This document shows, in pieces, positions 11,949 through 25,320 of a stretch of 64,000 nucleotides of DNA. Source of the stretch: Dermanyssus gallinae (Eukaryota > Arthropoda > Arachnida > Mesostigmata > Dermanyssidae); the NCBI GenBank assembly GCA_003439945.1, contig QVRM01005375.1, forward strand, positions 1,116,001 through 1,180,000, written 5' to 3'. The notes under the pieces were generated by a model, which saw only the letters and a list, made by a program, of their open reading frames with translations, was not told the DNA's origin and searched no databases. Made by a program: the position numbers and the translations under genes. Every line of letters starts with the position of its first letter. Position 1 is the first letter of the stretch.

Positions 11949-11951
<3 letters not shown>

Positions 11952-11982
<31 letters not shown>
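11952..11982. repeat. (TA)n microsatellite
   Basis: An uninterrupted TA tract of about 31 bp. Its six-frame translation (IYIYIY) is not protein. Confidence 0.95.
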
Positions 11983-11985
<3 letters not shown>

Positions 11986-12162
11986 AACACTATATGCGGA
12001 AAGTCCAATGCGCCCGAGAAACTTGAAGTAAGTCTTATATGCGCTCCAGCAATATAAATTGCAGTACGGCAGTAAATGTTAAAGAACGATCTTAATGGCC
12101 ACGACAATATCCTTTGGTATACTCTACGTGGATGATGACGTGCATTTCGTTCAGAATTGTTT

Positions 12163-12164
<2 letters not shown>

Positions 12165-12217
<53 letters not shown>
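12165..12217. repeat. (TA)n microsatellite
   Basis: An uninterrupted TA tract of about 52 bp. Confidence 0.95.
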
Positions 12218-12221
<4 letters not shown>

Positions 12222-14881
12222 TAATAACGTATATAGATACAGTCATACATAATTTACTTATTGTAACGTTATTCTAAATTTGCATATCGTGTGAGCCGAT
12301 GTATGTATATATTATATATACGCCAGTATATATGATACGTCTACCTTATAGAAACTGTTTTTTTCTGTGTGACTTTGAGGGACGCCATCTACCGGGTAAC
12401 GACGGAAGCTGTTATCCACAGGTCTTGTGCAATTGCGAGTTTTGCTTGCATGCGCTTGGTGCTTCGTGCAATTGATCCGAGTTCTGTTAGTGCGTCTCGT
12501 CATTAATCTCTGAAACGTGGCAAAATGTTGGCGAAAAATATGCGACTGTTTTAGACCCCTTGATTTGCGTGACTCAGTGTCTGCAGACGACTCCCTGTTC
12601 TCAAAGTCCAAATTAACAGGTTGTTGCAGCAATAGTACTACTACTAAAAATATTACCTACAGAATTTAAATTTCTCGAATAAGATGACTTTACTACTTCT
12701 TTTGAGAGCAGATGTTTATTCACTTCAAGTTGCAACGTAATTATAGACGTATCATTACAACGATGATATTTATGTGTTTGAATGGCTAACACGGTCTTCG
12801 TAGGAGTAAAACTTGTGACTCCAAAAGTAAGCTTAATGATGGCAATTTTACGATCTAAATGTAATCTGTAAAATGTTCATAGATTTATTCTAAATAATAA
12901 TAATAATAATAATAATAAAATGAAATGTTCATAGTAACACACGTTATATTCGCGTTACAGCCTGTCTATATTGGTATCCTAGCTCTGCTTGTAATTTTTT
13001 GTACAAGTAGGTTATCTGATAATATTGACTAGATAGTCCGGAAATGCTTTCACCTAACGTCCGGAGACCACTTCTTTAATACGCATTGCTGCAACGCTGG
13101 TTTTCTTTCTAGTAGCACTCGATGAACCCTGCGTGACCGTTTTGGCATTCACCGTTTTCATGTTCAACCCAGTGTCTGTAAAAGATTATTATTGGCCAAA
13201 AATATAAGCGGACGCTTAGCTATAACTTAACCTTTGCTGTCAAGGCTCACTAAATAACAAGGTCGCTCCTGGTCAGGATGCCATAGCGCAAGGTGGCTCA
13301 TCAATACGTTGATTAAACCCAAGAAGGGTCGTGTATTGCTAGCTGGATATGAATATTCAGTTTCGAACAGGACTGTTGACTCGTGTCAATGTGTTATGGG
13401 TGCCCAACTAGCTCGCAGTTAGTGGTGATTCTAGTTGCTAAAATCGCCACCTGCTCAGACCTGGTTGGAAGGCTGGAAAGCCGGTATATGTTTATAAATT
13501 TGTCAAGCTGAAACCTGAACGTTTGCACAAATAGGGTTGTGGCACAATGATTTTGCATGATGATACCATCGCCACTATGTATCATGAGCAAGAGGATGTT
13601 CTAAATAGAGACATGTGTCGATAAAGTGTCGTATAAACACAGTGTGTTGTAGTAAATAAATTAAATAAGTGAATGCTGACAGTCTACTGGCATGAACTGA
13701 ACTACAAGACGAGGAAGGTGAAGGAGAAAAGAAAAGGAAGAAGAAATTGCTGGCATGTGTGAGTTGACCGGTGGCCATCGACTTGCTTGTTGGTGTCCAA
13801 TTTGTAAACATTATGCGGCGGATGAAAGAATAAGATAATGTACGAGTGTTTTATCGAGCGTTGTTAGCAGCACATGCTACAGGTTGATATGATTTGTAGC
13901 GGGGATAGGATACGACAAGTTTATGCACATTTGTATGCATGCATGCATGTGTCTGTGTGTGTCTTTGTAAGTGAGCTGTATATAGATTATACTACTAATC
14001 ATAATAAAACCATTACACAAATGCTGTTGCATTAGGTACTCGTCAAACAATACCACTCGTTTTCATTAATATAGTTGTCTTAACAAGCGATACTTGATGC
14101 CGTCATTGCATTCGCTTCGGCATGCTCATCTATAACAGTTGCTATAATATCTTCATTGAAACACGTATTGGCAAACGTGTTATGATTCGGTTCGGAGTTA
14201 TACTTAGCACGCGTCCTCAACTACATACAGCACACTCAATAACTAAATTAATGCGAAGCGGCATATCGTTCACTGCCTACATATATCAGCGAGTTAGTGG
14301 CAGCATTGTCGCCATAACCTCAATTCCGGTGCCACAAAAGCTCTCAGTAAAGACAGCCCTAATGCTGTCAGATCTCGATAGCATTGTATGACATTACACT
14401 AATTTGGAAATACCTATCCACTTAGCAGCTTAAAGCTTCGACACGGCAAAGGCAACGTTCATTAAGAGAAAAAAAAATACCAGAAACGTTCCACACGACG
14501 CCGGCAATGTTGGACAATGCATGGATGGAACCGCTCATTTGCACCAAATATCATCATGAGACATTTTGGTCAGCGTCAGTTATCTGGTTATTAGATCGAT
14601 GATTTTTTCCGTATAATAAATCTACAACAAATCTATACATGTTTAAGATAAAGGTAAAATAATGCCACTTTTGAGACATAATGAACACACACAATAAGTG
14701 TAATGTAATCCGAATTGGAACATTTCCAAATGTGACGTAATAACATGATTAAAAAAACTGCTTTTTATATTTTTAATGTGTCAAAAACAAAATAAATTGG
14801 TAACAAAATGAAGTTTCTCTTAGTAGAAAGTTCGTCGCTGTAATTTCATTACGGTGCTGTCAATGCTGATATAATTGTAAT

Positions 14882-14894
14882 TATATATATAATA

Positions 14895-14941
<47 letters not shown>
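14882..14941. repeat. (TA)n microsatellite, interrupted
   Basis: A TA tract of about 60 bp with phase breaks (AA, TT) in its first half. Confidence 0.95.
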
Positions 14942-14942
<1 letters not shown>

Positions 14943-17476
14943 TGAACATGGTTAATTGCCGTCGCTCGCTCAATCCTGAGTGACAGGCATTAAATTGCAA
15001 CTCAAAAGAAAAGGTAGAGAACCCATTATTAAATTTAGATTAAAATATTTGAAATTATTTTCTTTAAAAGCGCGCACACGTTTTATTGATCTTGAAGAAT
15101 AATAAGTTTGGTGGACAACTGACACGGAATCAACCGGTTATGATAAATGGTTTAGTACACGAATATGATGAATCAGCAAATTGTGCGAGTCCTACGAGAT
15201 TCATAGTGTCATCGTTTAGTTGCACTTAAAAGCCTGAGGACCTGGAGCTACACGGTCTGGCCGAAAAATTTGGCACTTTTTTATCTTTGAAACTTTCCCT
15301 ATAGTTACCTATAGAGAGGTACCTGGGTTTGTAACAATAGGGCTGAACACATGCACAATTTTTGCCTAATGTGACAATCGCATTTCTATTATTATCAATA
15401 TTTAACTTGAGATCTCCAACGCGAATAATGTCATTCCTCTGATAGAACAATATAGACGATATCTGCTAGTTAACTTCTAAGCAACCTGCATAGGTACATA
15501 CTCTAGAAGATCTATTTTAATTTTATTAAATTATATTAGCACAGTTTGGGAATTATTTAATAATAATAATACTCTGTGACTTCTATCTATTACTAGTGAC
15601 ACCATCTGAGCTCTATCCGGAGCCTGTACAAGGCGCATACTTATTACATGCACTAGTCGTACTAGCTCTTAATATTTATGCTGATTTTAAATGCCATTTA
15701 ATTTCTGCTGTGTATACTTGCTAATGTTCTAATTGGTGCATTTTTTCAAACGCGAGCATTACAATTTCGATTATTTTTGGGGAAAACATACGACAGATAA
15801 GCGCGTGCATTATGAAGGACAGTCCATCTTAGTGTCCTGCAGTGTCCTAAGCAATAGCCACAGTAGTGACATTTTCAATAGCGCCTCACACAAAGGTTTT
15901 AAAGGCATGCAATAGCAGACATTCACAACTGCTAAAATCGACAAACATGGCTGCCTACTTTATTACATGGATTGTCACTTGTTATACCAGTTATATAGAA
16001 GTTGAAGTAGAATCTTGCAATACACCATACTAGGTTAAAATATGCTATATTATATTATTTAAAATTACGGCAAATGACATTTATAATACATATGTAAATA
16101 TGTAATCCATTCAAATTAGAATGTGTCGTTCAGCTATTTATTGTCTTGTAGATCTGTAGTTAAGACATGCAGCGTTTAATACTAAATCTAGTACATAAAA
16201 GAAATTCTCTATTTATTCCGGGGTTACCAGTCTATTTATGTTATGTTGAACACCGCCCGTTTGGGCTGTATTTGAGACTAACTCAGCACCAGCATGTAAG
16301 GCTCTGAACCCTGTTATCAAATAGAACACGAGGTGTCTCATACAAAAATGTCCTTAAGAAAACTGCTTAAAATTAAACACTACTTAAGGTTGAATATTGG
16401 GGTTTGCCGTAATCGATCTAGCCAATCTTCAAATATAGTAATTTTATGTTGTATTACGTTCAGATAGAACTCGAAATGCTCTAAGAGACGATTCCAGAGA
16501 AATATGTTTTCACTTTCGAAATTGTCAAATGTGAATCACATTACTAGGAAGTAACTCAACTACTTTTTTTTATATTCATAATACGCGCTTTATATACAAA
16601 AAAGGGAAACTACTTGAAGGATAAAACAAATGCAAAGAGTGTCTGAACAAAAACTTGGGTTTTCCCGCCCCATAGCAGGCACACGCAGTACCAATGAGGA
16701 GACATTACCGACTATCTATGTGATCGATCCGTCTTGCATTGAAAAGGTCTTGCTGATAATGGTTGTTGCTAGTAGTCAATTATTCACGACTTATGAGGTT
16801 CTTGCTTCCTCTGTGACGCATGCCAAAATGACGATGTGGCAAGAAAACTAGGACAACGCTTCGAGGTAGTACTCGCCTCGTCACCTATGGATGGTAATAT
16901 AATGAAAAAAATCTTGTATGATAACCGTCTCATACGTTACGGCAGTCATAAGGAGCAGCATGAAAGAGCAGCCAAATGTTTAGCAAGCCAGCCTTTTCGG
17001 ATTCATTTGTTGGAAAATTTGATCTTTGTGGACCGGCAGGCGCGAGCAGGGAAGGAAAAGCCTCTCTGAGCCCCGATAGCTGGCATGCGCTAGTTTGCAG
17101 CCCAGAGGTATTCCCTATAACATGATACTACGCCTGCGATTCTCTCCTGAAGCAAGCAAAAACCGAAGAGTTTGAGGTCACACTCTTAGTTACGACACGG
17201 CAACCCAAAGGGCTCTTTATAGATCTATGATTGGGGTTTTATCCGGGCAAGCGGGAGACCTAGGTATACATCTTTCCATTTGTGTGGGTTCAGCGCTAAG
17301 CCGCAAGTTGTTTTCTCCTAATAAACATGGCTATACTGAATTTGCTAGTGATGTCAGTTTTTTTGTACGTTTGTTATTTGTACGTCATTTCACGCGTTTC
17401 CCCAATATTCTATCACTCTTTTATTATAAACATGTTATTATTGAAATAATATATATTTGTTTATAAACAAATACTT
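14942..17476. other. AT-rich intergenic DNA
   Basis: No gene is supported. Two adjacent plus-strand open frames of 73 and 77 codons near 16630-17069 overlap end to start but match nothing I recognise and have no codon bias I can judge, so I do not call them. Confidence 0.45.
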
Positions 17477-17479
17477 ATA

Positions 17480-17568
<89 letters not shown>
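17477..17568. repeat. (TA)n microsatellite
   Basis: A TA tract of about 90 bp with one phase break near 17503. Confidence 0.95.
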
Positions 17569-18179
17569 TTACTAATTAAAGTTGCGAAGGTTCCAAAATG
17601 TAACCTGGATGGTAAATAAATGTTTAAATAGAGCCCTATTTAAAAGAAGAAGTTGGACGCTCCAAAATTAGCACAGTTTTGCCTGCATTGCTAATGCTCT
17701 GGAGCACCTATCAGGCGAGTACGCACCGGCATTTTGCTTTTTGCTTGTTTACACAGATTTCCATCTTAGAATCGCATAGTGACCTGAGACGGAAAATTAC
17801 TCTTTTACGAGAACATACACGAAAATGATATACGTTCAATGCTTCATGCTTCACCCAGACCCGTGTAAGATTAAATACCCATGGGAAATAGACTTCGGGA
17901 AGATATAAGAGGTAGTACTAGCAATGATTGTAGTGCATAACGCGTAACTGGAACAAAACCAGACATTTACTACAAGCCTCAAGTGCTAGGAACTACTGCA
18001 AGTTCAGCATCTCATGAGTAAGCAAGTAAGTCCCTGTTTGATGACCTTGCCTTGCGTACCTTGCTTATCAGGATATTCAGATCAATGCAATCGCATGATG
18101 TCTTCAAAAGGATAAAAGCGGTAATACATTTAGAATCACCAATTTAGACAATACAAAACGCTTAGTTGACTACTTATGA

Positions 18180-18248
<69 letters not shown>

Positions 18249-20690
18249 TTGGTCGATTACTACAACTTCCTTAAGTAGGTGCCCGCGTTGAGTACAAGGT
18301 TAAATGATGTAGAGTGAAGCCCGAGACATTTTTGTTTGAACTGTCTGTAATCCGACGAAAAATTGCAAAGTACTGTGCAACTTCCAAGTGTAGTGTGGTT
18401 GTCTCACAAAATCTATCTATTAGCATTTTGTGACGTGAAAGACTCGGATTCGTCTTCCATTTACGGCGCCTAAAAGAAAAGAAATTCAAGAACATAAATG
18501 CGTTGGATTTTTGACGTGTAGTTTTAGTATGGATGAATGCGCTTTGCGAAACATGCTTCTGCTATTTTTATTCTTCGGTAGTAGTAACACCACGTGATTA
18601 ACCAATAACGGCAGAGCTTAACAACGAATGATCTAAAATTAACCTTCACTTCGGCGATGCGCTGAAGAACTGTGCGACTGGTTATGCAAAGTCCTCCGTG
18701 TGATATTTCACGGCCGGTGTTCAAATATATCCAGACATACCTTTTAATAGCCCAGTTAGTTCTTTTCTCGTAAATATATTGGTGCATTTATTATATAGAG
18801 GCGCTGACACTAATAATAATAATAATAATAATAATAGAGTGATTATTCGTTGGCTCCTTAGGTTATTGGAGTGTGCGTCAAAAAAGTCACTCAGCAATTC
18901 ACATTTGATTAATTGACGTACAGCAGTTGCGAAAATGTATTTTATACTAGAAACAACAACAGATAACACGCTTTGAGGGCACCTGAAGCCGCAGGCGGCT
19001 TGGAGACGATAGTTGAACAGAATATAACTGAAGGTTTTAGATGTATTTCTAAATGCCCGCCACGCCTCTGAAAATCTGCCATGTTTACGAAAGGACCGTG
19101 AAATTTTCGAGAGCTATATATATATATATATATATATATATACCAGTAACACGCTGAAATGGGTTATAGACATGATTATCTTCAAAATTGTTCTGCTCCT
19201 CTTGCGCAGAGTTGCTATCAGCAGTTGTAAAAATCCATTCTGTTTTTGAACACTGCTCGCGACTTAACAAAGCTATTATGTCACCTGTGCTCGTTATTTA
19301 TCTATTCTATGTGCGTTCAGTATTCCATTTAACATTGGCTCTATTTAAAATGCCGTGCCAACGGATTGACGAAAGGTGGTCCGTGTGTCGAAGCGTACCC
19401 TGTTCGCGGTAGCAAGGATCAGTCAAATCGTTTCTTCTTATCTTCATTAAGCCACGGCTGCCTTCGTCTTCGGGTTCAAGAAAAAGCATTAGTGTGATCT
19501 ACGGGTCGGAACGTCTTAACGCCACAGATGTCAAATTTCACGATTTTGACAGCTGTACGACTGTTGACTTCATTCTCGGGCGCAGTACTTACAACCCGAT
19601 GTTCACACGGTTCGCCGAAGAAAGCCTGCGCTTTCCTATATACGTGTGGCTTCTATTCAACTAATGAGTGAGCTGTTTGCACGTGCGGGCACCGCAAACA
19701 GTACTCGACCAAGAAGACCATTCTGGTGAACCAAATGCCATTGGCCTGTCAGCCACAGTCTGACTCCTACGCTACGGCCGTTGCCGTCGATAACAGCTTT
19801 CATACTGCTGGGAGTCAATTTTTCTGTTGGTTCTGTATTGTTTCTGTTGACCTACGGCGAATACTGAACGCACGCCATTCTACATTACGAATTCAATAAC
19901 AGGGCTTTTTGCTTGAGTTGAAACTATCTATCTACCGTATTGCGTGTCAACGTTTTCGCCCGCTTGGGGCTGATTACCCCCTCGACCGAGCTGAAGTGGC
20001 TCGCCAGCTGAACGATGCCTCCCCGAAGTGCCTCACGTCCCTGAAAGCGGGACGCTTAACTTTGCTCGTTTGTGGACCGGCCGTTGCATCGGTAACGTGC
20101 TAAGATGGTTGTTCGGCAATCGATCGCCGCATCATGATCGTCGACTGTGTAGCCGCGTACTACCACGTCGACACTAGTGACGCAGTAGGAGCGGGGCGCT
20201 CTAGCGTCATCCTGGTCGATTAGCTGGCGGAGAGAGTAGTCGAAATGAACAAACGAACCAGGCGAGCAGTACTAGCTCGAAAGGCCTGCTGACAAATCAA
20301 AAGTATCTCTAGCAGATTCCTTTCTATACGAAACAATCTACTCATTGACGGTCATTTCTGGGTGTATTGAAGACATCAGAGCTCTTATACATGATACAAA
20401 TGAAATGCAAAAAAAACGCAAATAAACGGTATTAATTTTGATGCTGCATTCGTTCATCGTGCTGAAGGTAGAGGCGTGTGAACTGAAAAACCACGCGTTA
20501 TTACAAACATATTGTTAATTGTGCATGAGTACAGATGGCTGTTATCTAAGCTACGTGAGTGCGGTAGTAACTGGAGGACGGGGACACGACTGGTTTTTAG
20601 TGGGTTGGAGTCTTACACTGCCGACTCGCACTTGCAGGAAGTTGCCCTGCCGCGGTGTCCGTGTGTGCAACCGATACAAGTTTAATACCT
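17569..20690. other. Intergenic DNA with TA and AAT microsatellites
   Basis: Contains (TA)n at 18183-18241 and 19115-19142 and a (TAA)n run near 18813-18836. The part from about 19500 to 20300 is visibly richer in G and C than its surroundings but gives no recognisable protein. Confidence 0.45.
18183..18241. repeat. (TA)n microsatellite
   Basis: An uninterrupted TA tract of about 58 bp. Confidence 0.95.
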
Positions 20691-20706
20691 ATATAATAAA
20701 GTAAGT

Positions 20707-21447
20707 TTAAAACATTTCACTATGTGTCACGCGTTTTTCGTACTTCAGCTGCAAGAGAAGGTGTTTTTTAAAGGCAACCGCTCGGCCTGCACTTCGAAGC
20801 GCCAATGGCAGCTCGCTCCAGATCGTGGGCAGCATGGAGGCCAGGGAGTGCCGAAGAAGGGTGAGTCTACATCCTGGCACCCTGAGTTGGTCCCTGTAGC
20901 GCTGCGACCGTACTGGGGCAAGTGCAAAGTCAAGAGCACAATCTGAAGGAATTGAATTGTTTCGCACCTTATAGTCTGGCACCGCTAACTTTAAACGTGT
21001 CAGCTAATCAAGCTTGAGAAGCCCGAGCCTGGTGTACCATGGAGTCAGACTCGCGCGACGAGGAAGACCTACTATGGCTCTAACCGCGTCATCCTGTACG
21101 ACCCTTAGTTTGTCTAAGGTTGTGGAATACGAAGCGCCCCACAGAGTAATTCCGTATGTTAGAATTGGCTCCATAGGCGCTTTGTAGACACGCACCACCA
21201 TGGTGTAGCAGACGCTGACACTTGACTGTCCCATTTCAGATGCTCGTGTATCATAATGCCAAGACATTTTGCTTTTGAGCTGAGAGGGAGAGCGCGCCGC
21301 CTCCTCAGAGGGAGATATTACCAGTTTTGAACTTTTGTTTCGATGCCCGTTGTGGGGTGTAGTAAAGAACGAGTGTCCTCTTCGTCGGGTTAACGGCAAG
21401 ACCAAATCTTTGAAATAAAGATATGGCATTTTCAATGCCGGTTTCAA
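20707..21447 (-). pseudogene. LINE B C-terminal region
   Basis: Two minus-strand frames carry the segment after the RT core. One reads ILTYGITLWGASYSTTLDKL...VQDDAVRAI (within 21447-21004), the usual thumb region of CR1/Jockey-like LINEs. The next reads RDQLRVPGCRLTLLRHS...IWSELPLALR (within 20982-20707), the characteristic C-terminus before a short tail. A stop and a frame change separate them. Confidence 0.75.
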
Positions 21448-21467
21448 CGTGCTAAAGAATATACTTG

Positions 21468-22440
21468 TTATTGGGCAATTGAAGGGTGAGGCCCGGAATA
21501 AAGGAGTGGTGTCGTCTGCATAAACGATTGGGCGAAAACTACATGCCTCTCGATACTTCGTACGAAGTTCATGTAGGTGATGAAGATAAGAGGTCCAAGA
21601 ACCGGCCTCTGGGGCCTGCCAGTGGATACAATTCCCGTCGCAGATCTTCGAGCTTCCACCGCCACAAATTGCCTCCGTCCGCTAAGATACGATTTAAACC
21701 AGGATGTTACTGCTGATGCGCAGCTCAGTTGTTGGAGCATCTTAAGAAATTTAGAGTCGTCGATGCAGTCGAACGCTTTGGCTACGTCAAGAAGTGCACC
21801 AAGGCACATCTTTACATTAACCGCAGCTTTAATGATCCCCCACTAGTCCCAAAGCCAGCTCAATTAATCGTGCCTCCCAAAAACTGAACTGATGCTTAAA
21901 GAAAAAATTAAGTCGTTTAAATGGCTTTTCACCTGTTGTATAGCAAACTTTTCAAATACTTTTGAGACGAAAGACACCAAGGATAGTTACCAGGTTGGTC
22001 CCTCCCGCCCTTATCCTGGTAATGGGGAGTCACCGTAGATGCCTTGAGGCGTTCTGAAAACACGCCCGTTTTAACTAAAATATTGAACACGGCAGCTAGA
22101 GGAGCCGCTAAGATATCATTGGATTTAGAGCGGAATTTACCAGGCAGGTCTCCACCGCTATCGATTGAGTCTGTCTGTACGTCTTTAGTGGCTATTCGCA
22201 GTTTCTTAGCTGTGATAGTATTTAAGAAAAATGCGTTGGGCTAGGAATTCATTAGGTTTGAGAGAAAACTGCCGACCGGCTTTTGAGGCAGGAGCCAGGA
22301 TGTAGTTTTTGTACCGATAGATAAGAAGATATCATTCAGTGCGTCCACTATCTCCTAGAGCTCCTTCGGTTCTTTGTCTTCGACGGTTGCAGATTTCATT
22401 AAGGAAACTCCAGAGCTTGGCAGGGCGGTCACGTCCGACA
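21468..22440 (-). pseudogene. LINE B reverse transcriptase core (multiply frameshifted)
   Basis: Visible RT pieces on the minus strand are KSNDILAAPLAAVFNILV with SERLKASTVTP (about 22140-22020), LLDVAKAFDCIDDSKF (about 21795-21745), GRPQ..VLGPLIFITYMN (about 21625-21570), and the catalytic YADD at 21522-21511, which lies in a different frame from the AKAFD block. Several frame changes and stops show long decay. The finger/palm order is normal. Confidence 0.75.
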
Positions 22441-22689
22441 GCAAACTGCTCTTCGTAGTAGGTATCCCTAGCCACTTTCAGTTCTACTTTGTATACCATT
22501 TGCAAGCTCTGGACGCCTCTTTGTCACCTGCGGACCGTGTGCTGATCCACTGACGGCGAACGCACTCGACAGCATGCCTCAGATTAACTAAGCTGTTAGT
22601 GAACCATGGTGAGCGGTTTACCTTCTTCAAAGCTTGGTTTCGTCGTCAACCACGCTCAAGATGCCTTGTTACCCGTCAGTGTGATCCCT

Positions 22690-23670
22690 ATTGGTCGGAA
22701 AAAAACGTGTCAACGACAAGCGGAAGCATACGGACATATCGTTCACAATTGGCAATAGCGACATGGCCTGTGCACGAACCAGGTGACACTGCATCGGGTC
22801 TAATTTGGACGAGTGATAATATTGATGGCCTGCTCAATGCCCTTGCTAGCAAGTCCAGAACAGTATTCAGCACTCACAGCGTCGTTACATAAAATATAAA
22901 TGTTTGTGTTACACAGAGGTACACAGGGCAAATTCTCAGTTGTTGTCACAAGGTCGTTTAAGATATTATATATTCATCAAAGCGCCGGCTGATCGGACCT
23001 CATTAGAGTACACCCCGACGACATAGCCATGAAAACCAGGGCGGCGAATTTTCAACCGAATAGCCTGTACACTCCCGTCATCACTCGATCGCGTCGTTGA
23101 TTCCACCAGATCGAGTGCAGTTAAGTGCGCGTAGATTAAGAGATCGCCTCCATTTCCACCAGGCCGGCACACAGACACCGTATGTTATACAAAGCGGCGT
23201 CAGGCTCATCAGACTAGGTCTCACCCACCACCACGACATCCCAGTCCAGACGGGAGCTATCCATAAGGAGCGTGAGATCATCGAGCCTTGTCCCAGATCA
23301 AAGGCTGGTGCATTTGCGTGCAATTTTGGTGCAACACTGGTGCAGCCATCTAATATAGCCTTCAGCAAAACCAGCCTTCAGAAACGAGAAACCTCCTGTA
23401 GGTCGAGATCTTCGAGGATACTAGTCGTGGATGACAGGGGATGCCCAACACCAACCGGACCTTCTGGCGGCGGACCTTGAGCATCTTCCCGCCTACGTCC
23501 TCGGAAGTCATTAAAAAAAGGACGCGGCCTTATGCCATGTTTTAACCAAAAATCGAGGGATAGCAGTCGGTCAAGGTCAGCAACTGAAACCTGAATTTTA
23601 AAGAAGCAGACAATATTAATATTTTGCATGTCCATCAAGTTGCCAACTTCTGGCGACTGCAAAATCTAAG
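22690..23670 (-). pseudogene. LINE B endonuclease domain (decayed)
   Basis: Minus-strand frames give NINIVCFFKIQVSVADLDRLL (start of an endonuclease, about 23640-23570), CRPGGNGGDLLIYAHLTALDLVEST (about 23170-23095), and a C-terminal piece SCTGHVAIANCERYV (about 22780-22720). These match the layout of LINE AP-endonucleases, with the GGG.(L/A)IY strand as the clearest element. The catalytic His region is not recognisable. No single frame covers the domain. Confidence 0.6.
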
Positions 23671-23878
23671 GATCTTAATGAACCGTTTGAGCGTCATTGC
23701 TGTTCATAGCCAGGGTTACAACCTCCAAGATGTACGGAAGCCGTACCCGGGGCATACTCCCGATATCGCTTCCTCGATGAAACATGCATGAAGACATCTA
23801 GTCCACCGCTGTCAGATCCATCTGCCTGGGGTCCCCATTCGCCATACCAAGCTAACACGCTCGTTGTTTGCGAGCTTG

Positions 23879-24120
23879 CTATTGTTGCTCTCGTAGCCAG
23901 CAACATCCACGACCTGTCAGCCTAGCCGTTTGTGAGGCGTCCGCCTTTGCGTAATTCCTTTTGCCCCCGTCAGCTGTCCTCCATTTTTTACACTGGGTGC
24001 ACGTGAAGTTTTGGTTAGTTTCGCCGGGTATAACGGGCGCTACCATTACCCGGCAAACTTTACAGTGATCTGGCCTAAAAGGGTAGGCAGTGATATTCGC
24101 CTCCGCATCCAACGATTCCC
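23879..24120 (-). pseudogene. Cysteine-cluster segment upstream of LINE B ORF2
   Basis: The minus-strand frame contains HCKVCRVMV...FTCTQCKKWR, two C-x2-C pairs 19 residues apart that could bind one zinc ion. It lies between the PHD-like block and the endonuclease of LINE B, so it may belong to ORF1 or to the ORF1-ORF2 junction. It could equally be a fragment of another element, because an unrelated retroposed repeat begins right next to it. Confidence 0.4.
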
Positions 24121-24134
24121 ACGGTTTCGATGTA

Positions 24135-24284
24135 ATGCCAAAGTAATACCGAGCCTGGGGGGGGGGTGGGGAGGAATCCGGGTTTAGTGGATTTGCGAGT
24201 CTCACACTAGTCACGCAGGCTGCTAGTGGCGCATGTGCATCATGCATTCCTAAAACCTCCCACAAAAAAAAAAAAAAAAAAAAA
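24135..24284 (+). mobile_element. Poly(A)-tailed retroposed repeat, family 3, copy 1
   Basis: About 130 bp followed by a run of about 21 A (24264-24284). The reverse complement matches 51474-51640 closely (shared stretches include GCACATGCGCCACTAGCAGC) and also 55313-55393. The poly(A) end indicates retroposition in plus orientation. I see no A or B box, so this is either a SINE of another type or the 3' end of a LINE. Confidence 0.7.
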
Positions 24285-25194
24285 CACATCCAACTATTGC
24301 CCAACCGTTCTGCTTCCAATGGCTCCAACCAGTAGTATCTTCTCCACTCAGGATGCTTTCATCTACGCCCTGTGTGAACTCATAAAATTATTTCCTTGGC
24401 GTAAGCTGCATCTCGGTGTCAATTCCATTTCGGATAATGATGAGCGGAGTAGTAAACCCCACCTTCCTTCGAATTATTCTGCCTAACTCCCTACACCCGT
24501 TGACCGGCGTTTGCATCCCGGCGCCGTAATCCGGCGTTTCCTCGCCCTCAGTGCCACTTTGACCGCGCTCACTCTCTCTCTAGAGGAGCGCTTCAGCTAC
24601 TCCCCAACAACCGGAGAGGTACAGTAGCAGCAGCGCACTGATCACTGTTGCTGCCTTTCTCCAACCGCCGTCATGACGCACAGTATAGTTATGTTAGCCA
24701 CTCTCTATTCCATCTCCCCGACGGGATGGCGCCGCTCTCGTTTCATTTCCCTTGCAATGGCGCAGTTCCTCCGGTCACCAGTGGGCGCTATTATTAATTT
24801 CTGGCGTCTGCACTGATTCGCTTGCTACTTGCACGCATATTCACGCTCACATACACATGCGGGCACATACATATAATAACATACGTACACACATCAATAT
24901 TTTTCTTCATGTATCACTTCTAACCCTATTTTGTAATACAGATTCATTACTATGAGCTGTTGACTATTAAACAGCTGCATGCGCAACGGACATCGGAACT
25001 TACAGAAAAATCGGCTAAAATTAAAACTATTTTCGTTGTGCCTCTGTGAAGGCCCAGGCGCTCAAATCATTGGCACCTGGTGCCGCCGAGTTTTCAAGCG
25101 CCGAATAAACCCGAGACAAAATGCTGCCGCCCAGTGAATCACTAACACGGCAGAGGGCAGACTTGTACCATCCGGATTTTGTTTTGCGAGGGTC

Positions 25195-25320
25195 TGGCTG
25201 GCCGCTGATAGACACTGCGCGTGAAAATCGTACGACCAGCCCACACACTGTACATTAGTTACATGAACAAAAGGTTGCACGCACCTGATGCAACCAAACC
25301 AGCAATTCATGGTTGCATGT
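25195..25320 (-). pseudogene. PHD-like zinc finger of LINE B ORF1
   Basis: On the minus strand a frame reads CIRCVQPF...VQCVGWSYDFHAQCL. The C-x2-C, C-x2-W/C, FH-x2-C arrangement matches the PHD-type finger found in ORF1 of CR1-like LINEs. The same frame continues open to about 25062 without further motifs. Confidence 0.5.

Larger units (their letters stand above)
10791..14880. other. AT-rich intergenic DNA with microsatellites
   Basis: No coding region is supported. It holds (TA)n tracts at 11313-11331, 11952-11982 and 12165-12217, an (ATA)n run at about 12891-12918, and CATG-type repeats near 13930-13945. Open frames are under 110 codons with no motif. Confidence 0.5.
20700..25320 (-). mobile_element. 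CR1/L2-like LINE (LINE B), near full length but decayed
   Basis: Minus-strand blocks appear in the order expected of a two-ORF LINE: a PHD-like zinc finger (about 25300-25200), a second cysteine cluster (about 24075-23975), endonuclease (about 23660-22690), RT (about 22600-21470) and a C-terminal region (21447-20707). Every block is interrupted by stops or shifts. A separate retroposed repeat sits at about 24135-24284. The PHD finger in ORF1 and the C-terminal RDQLRVPGCRLTLLRHS...IWSELP are features I associate with CR1/L2-type elements; the clade call is inference. Confidence 0.7.

Noticed and set aside
16630..17069. Two end-to-end plus-strand frames of 73 and 77 codons
   Set aside because: No motif, short, and in a region with no other gene signal.
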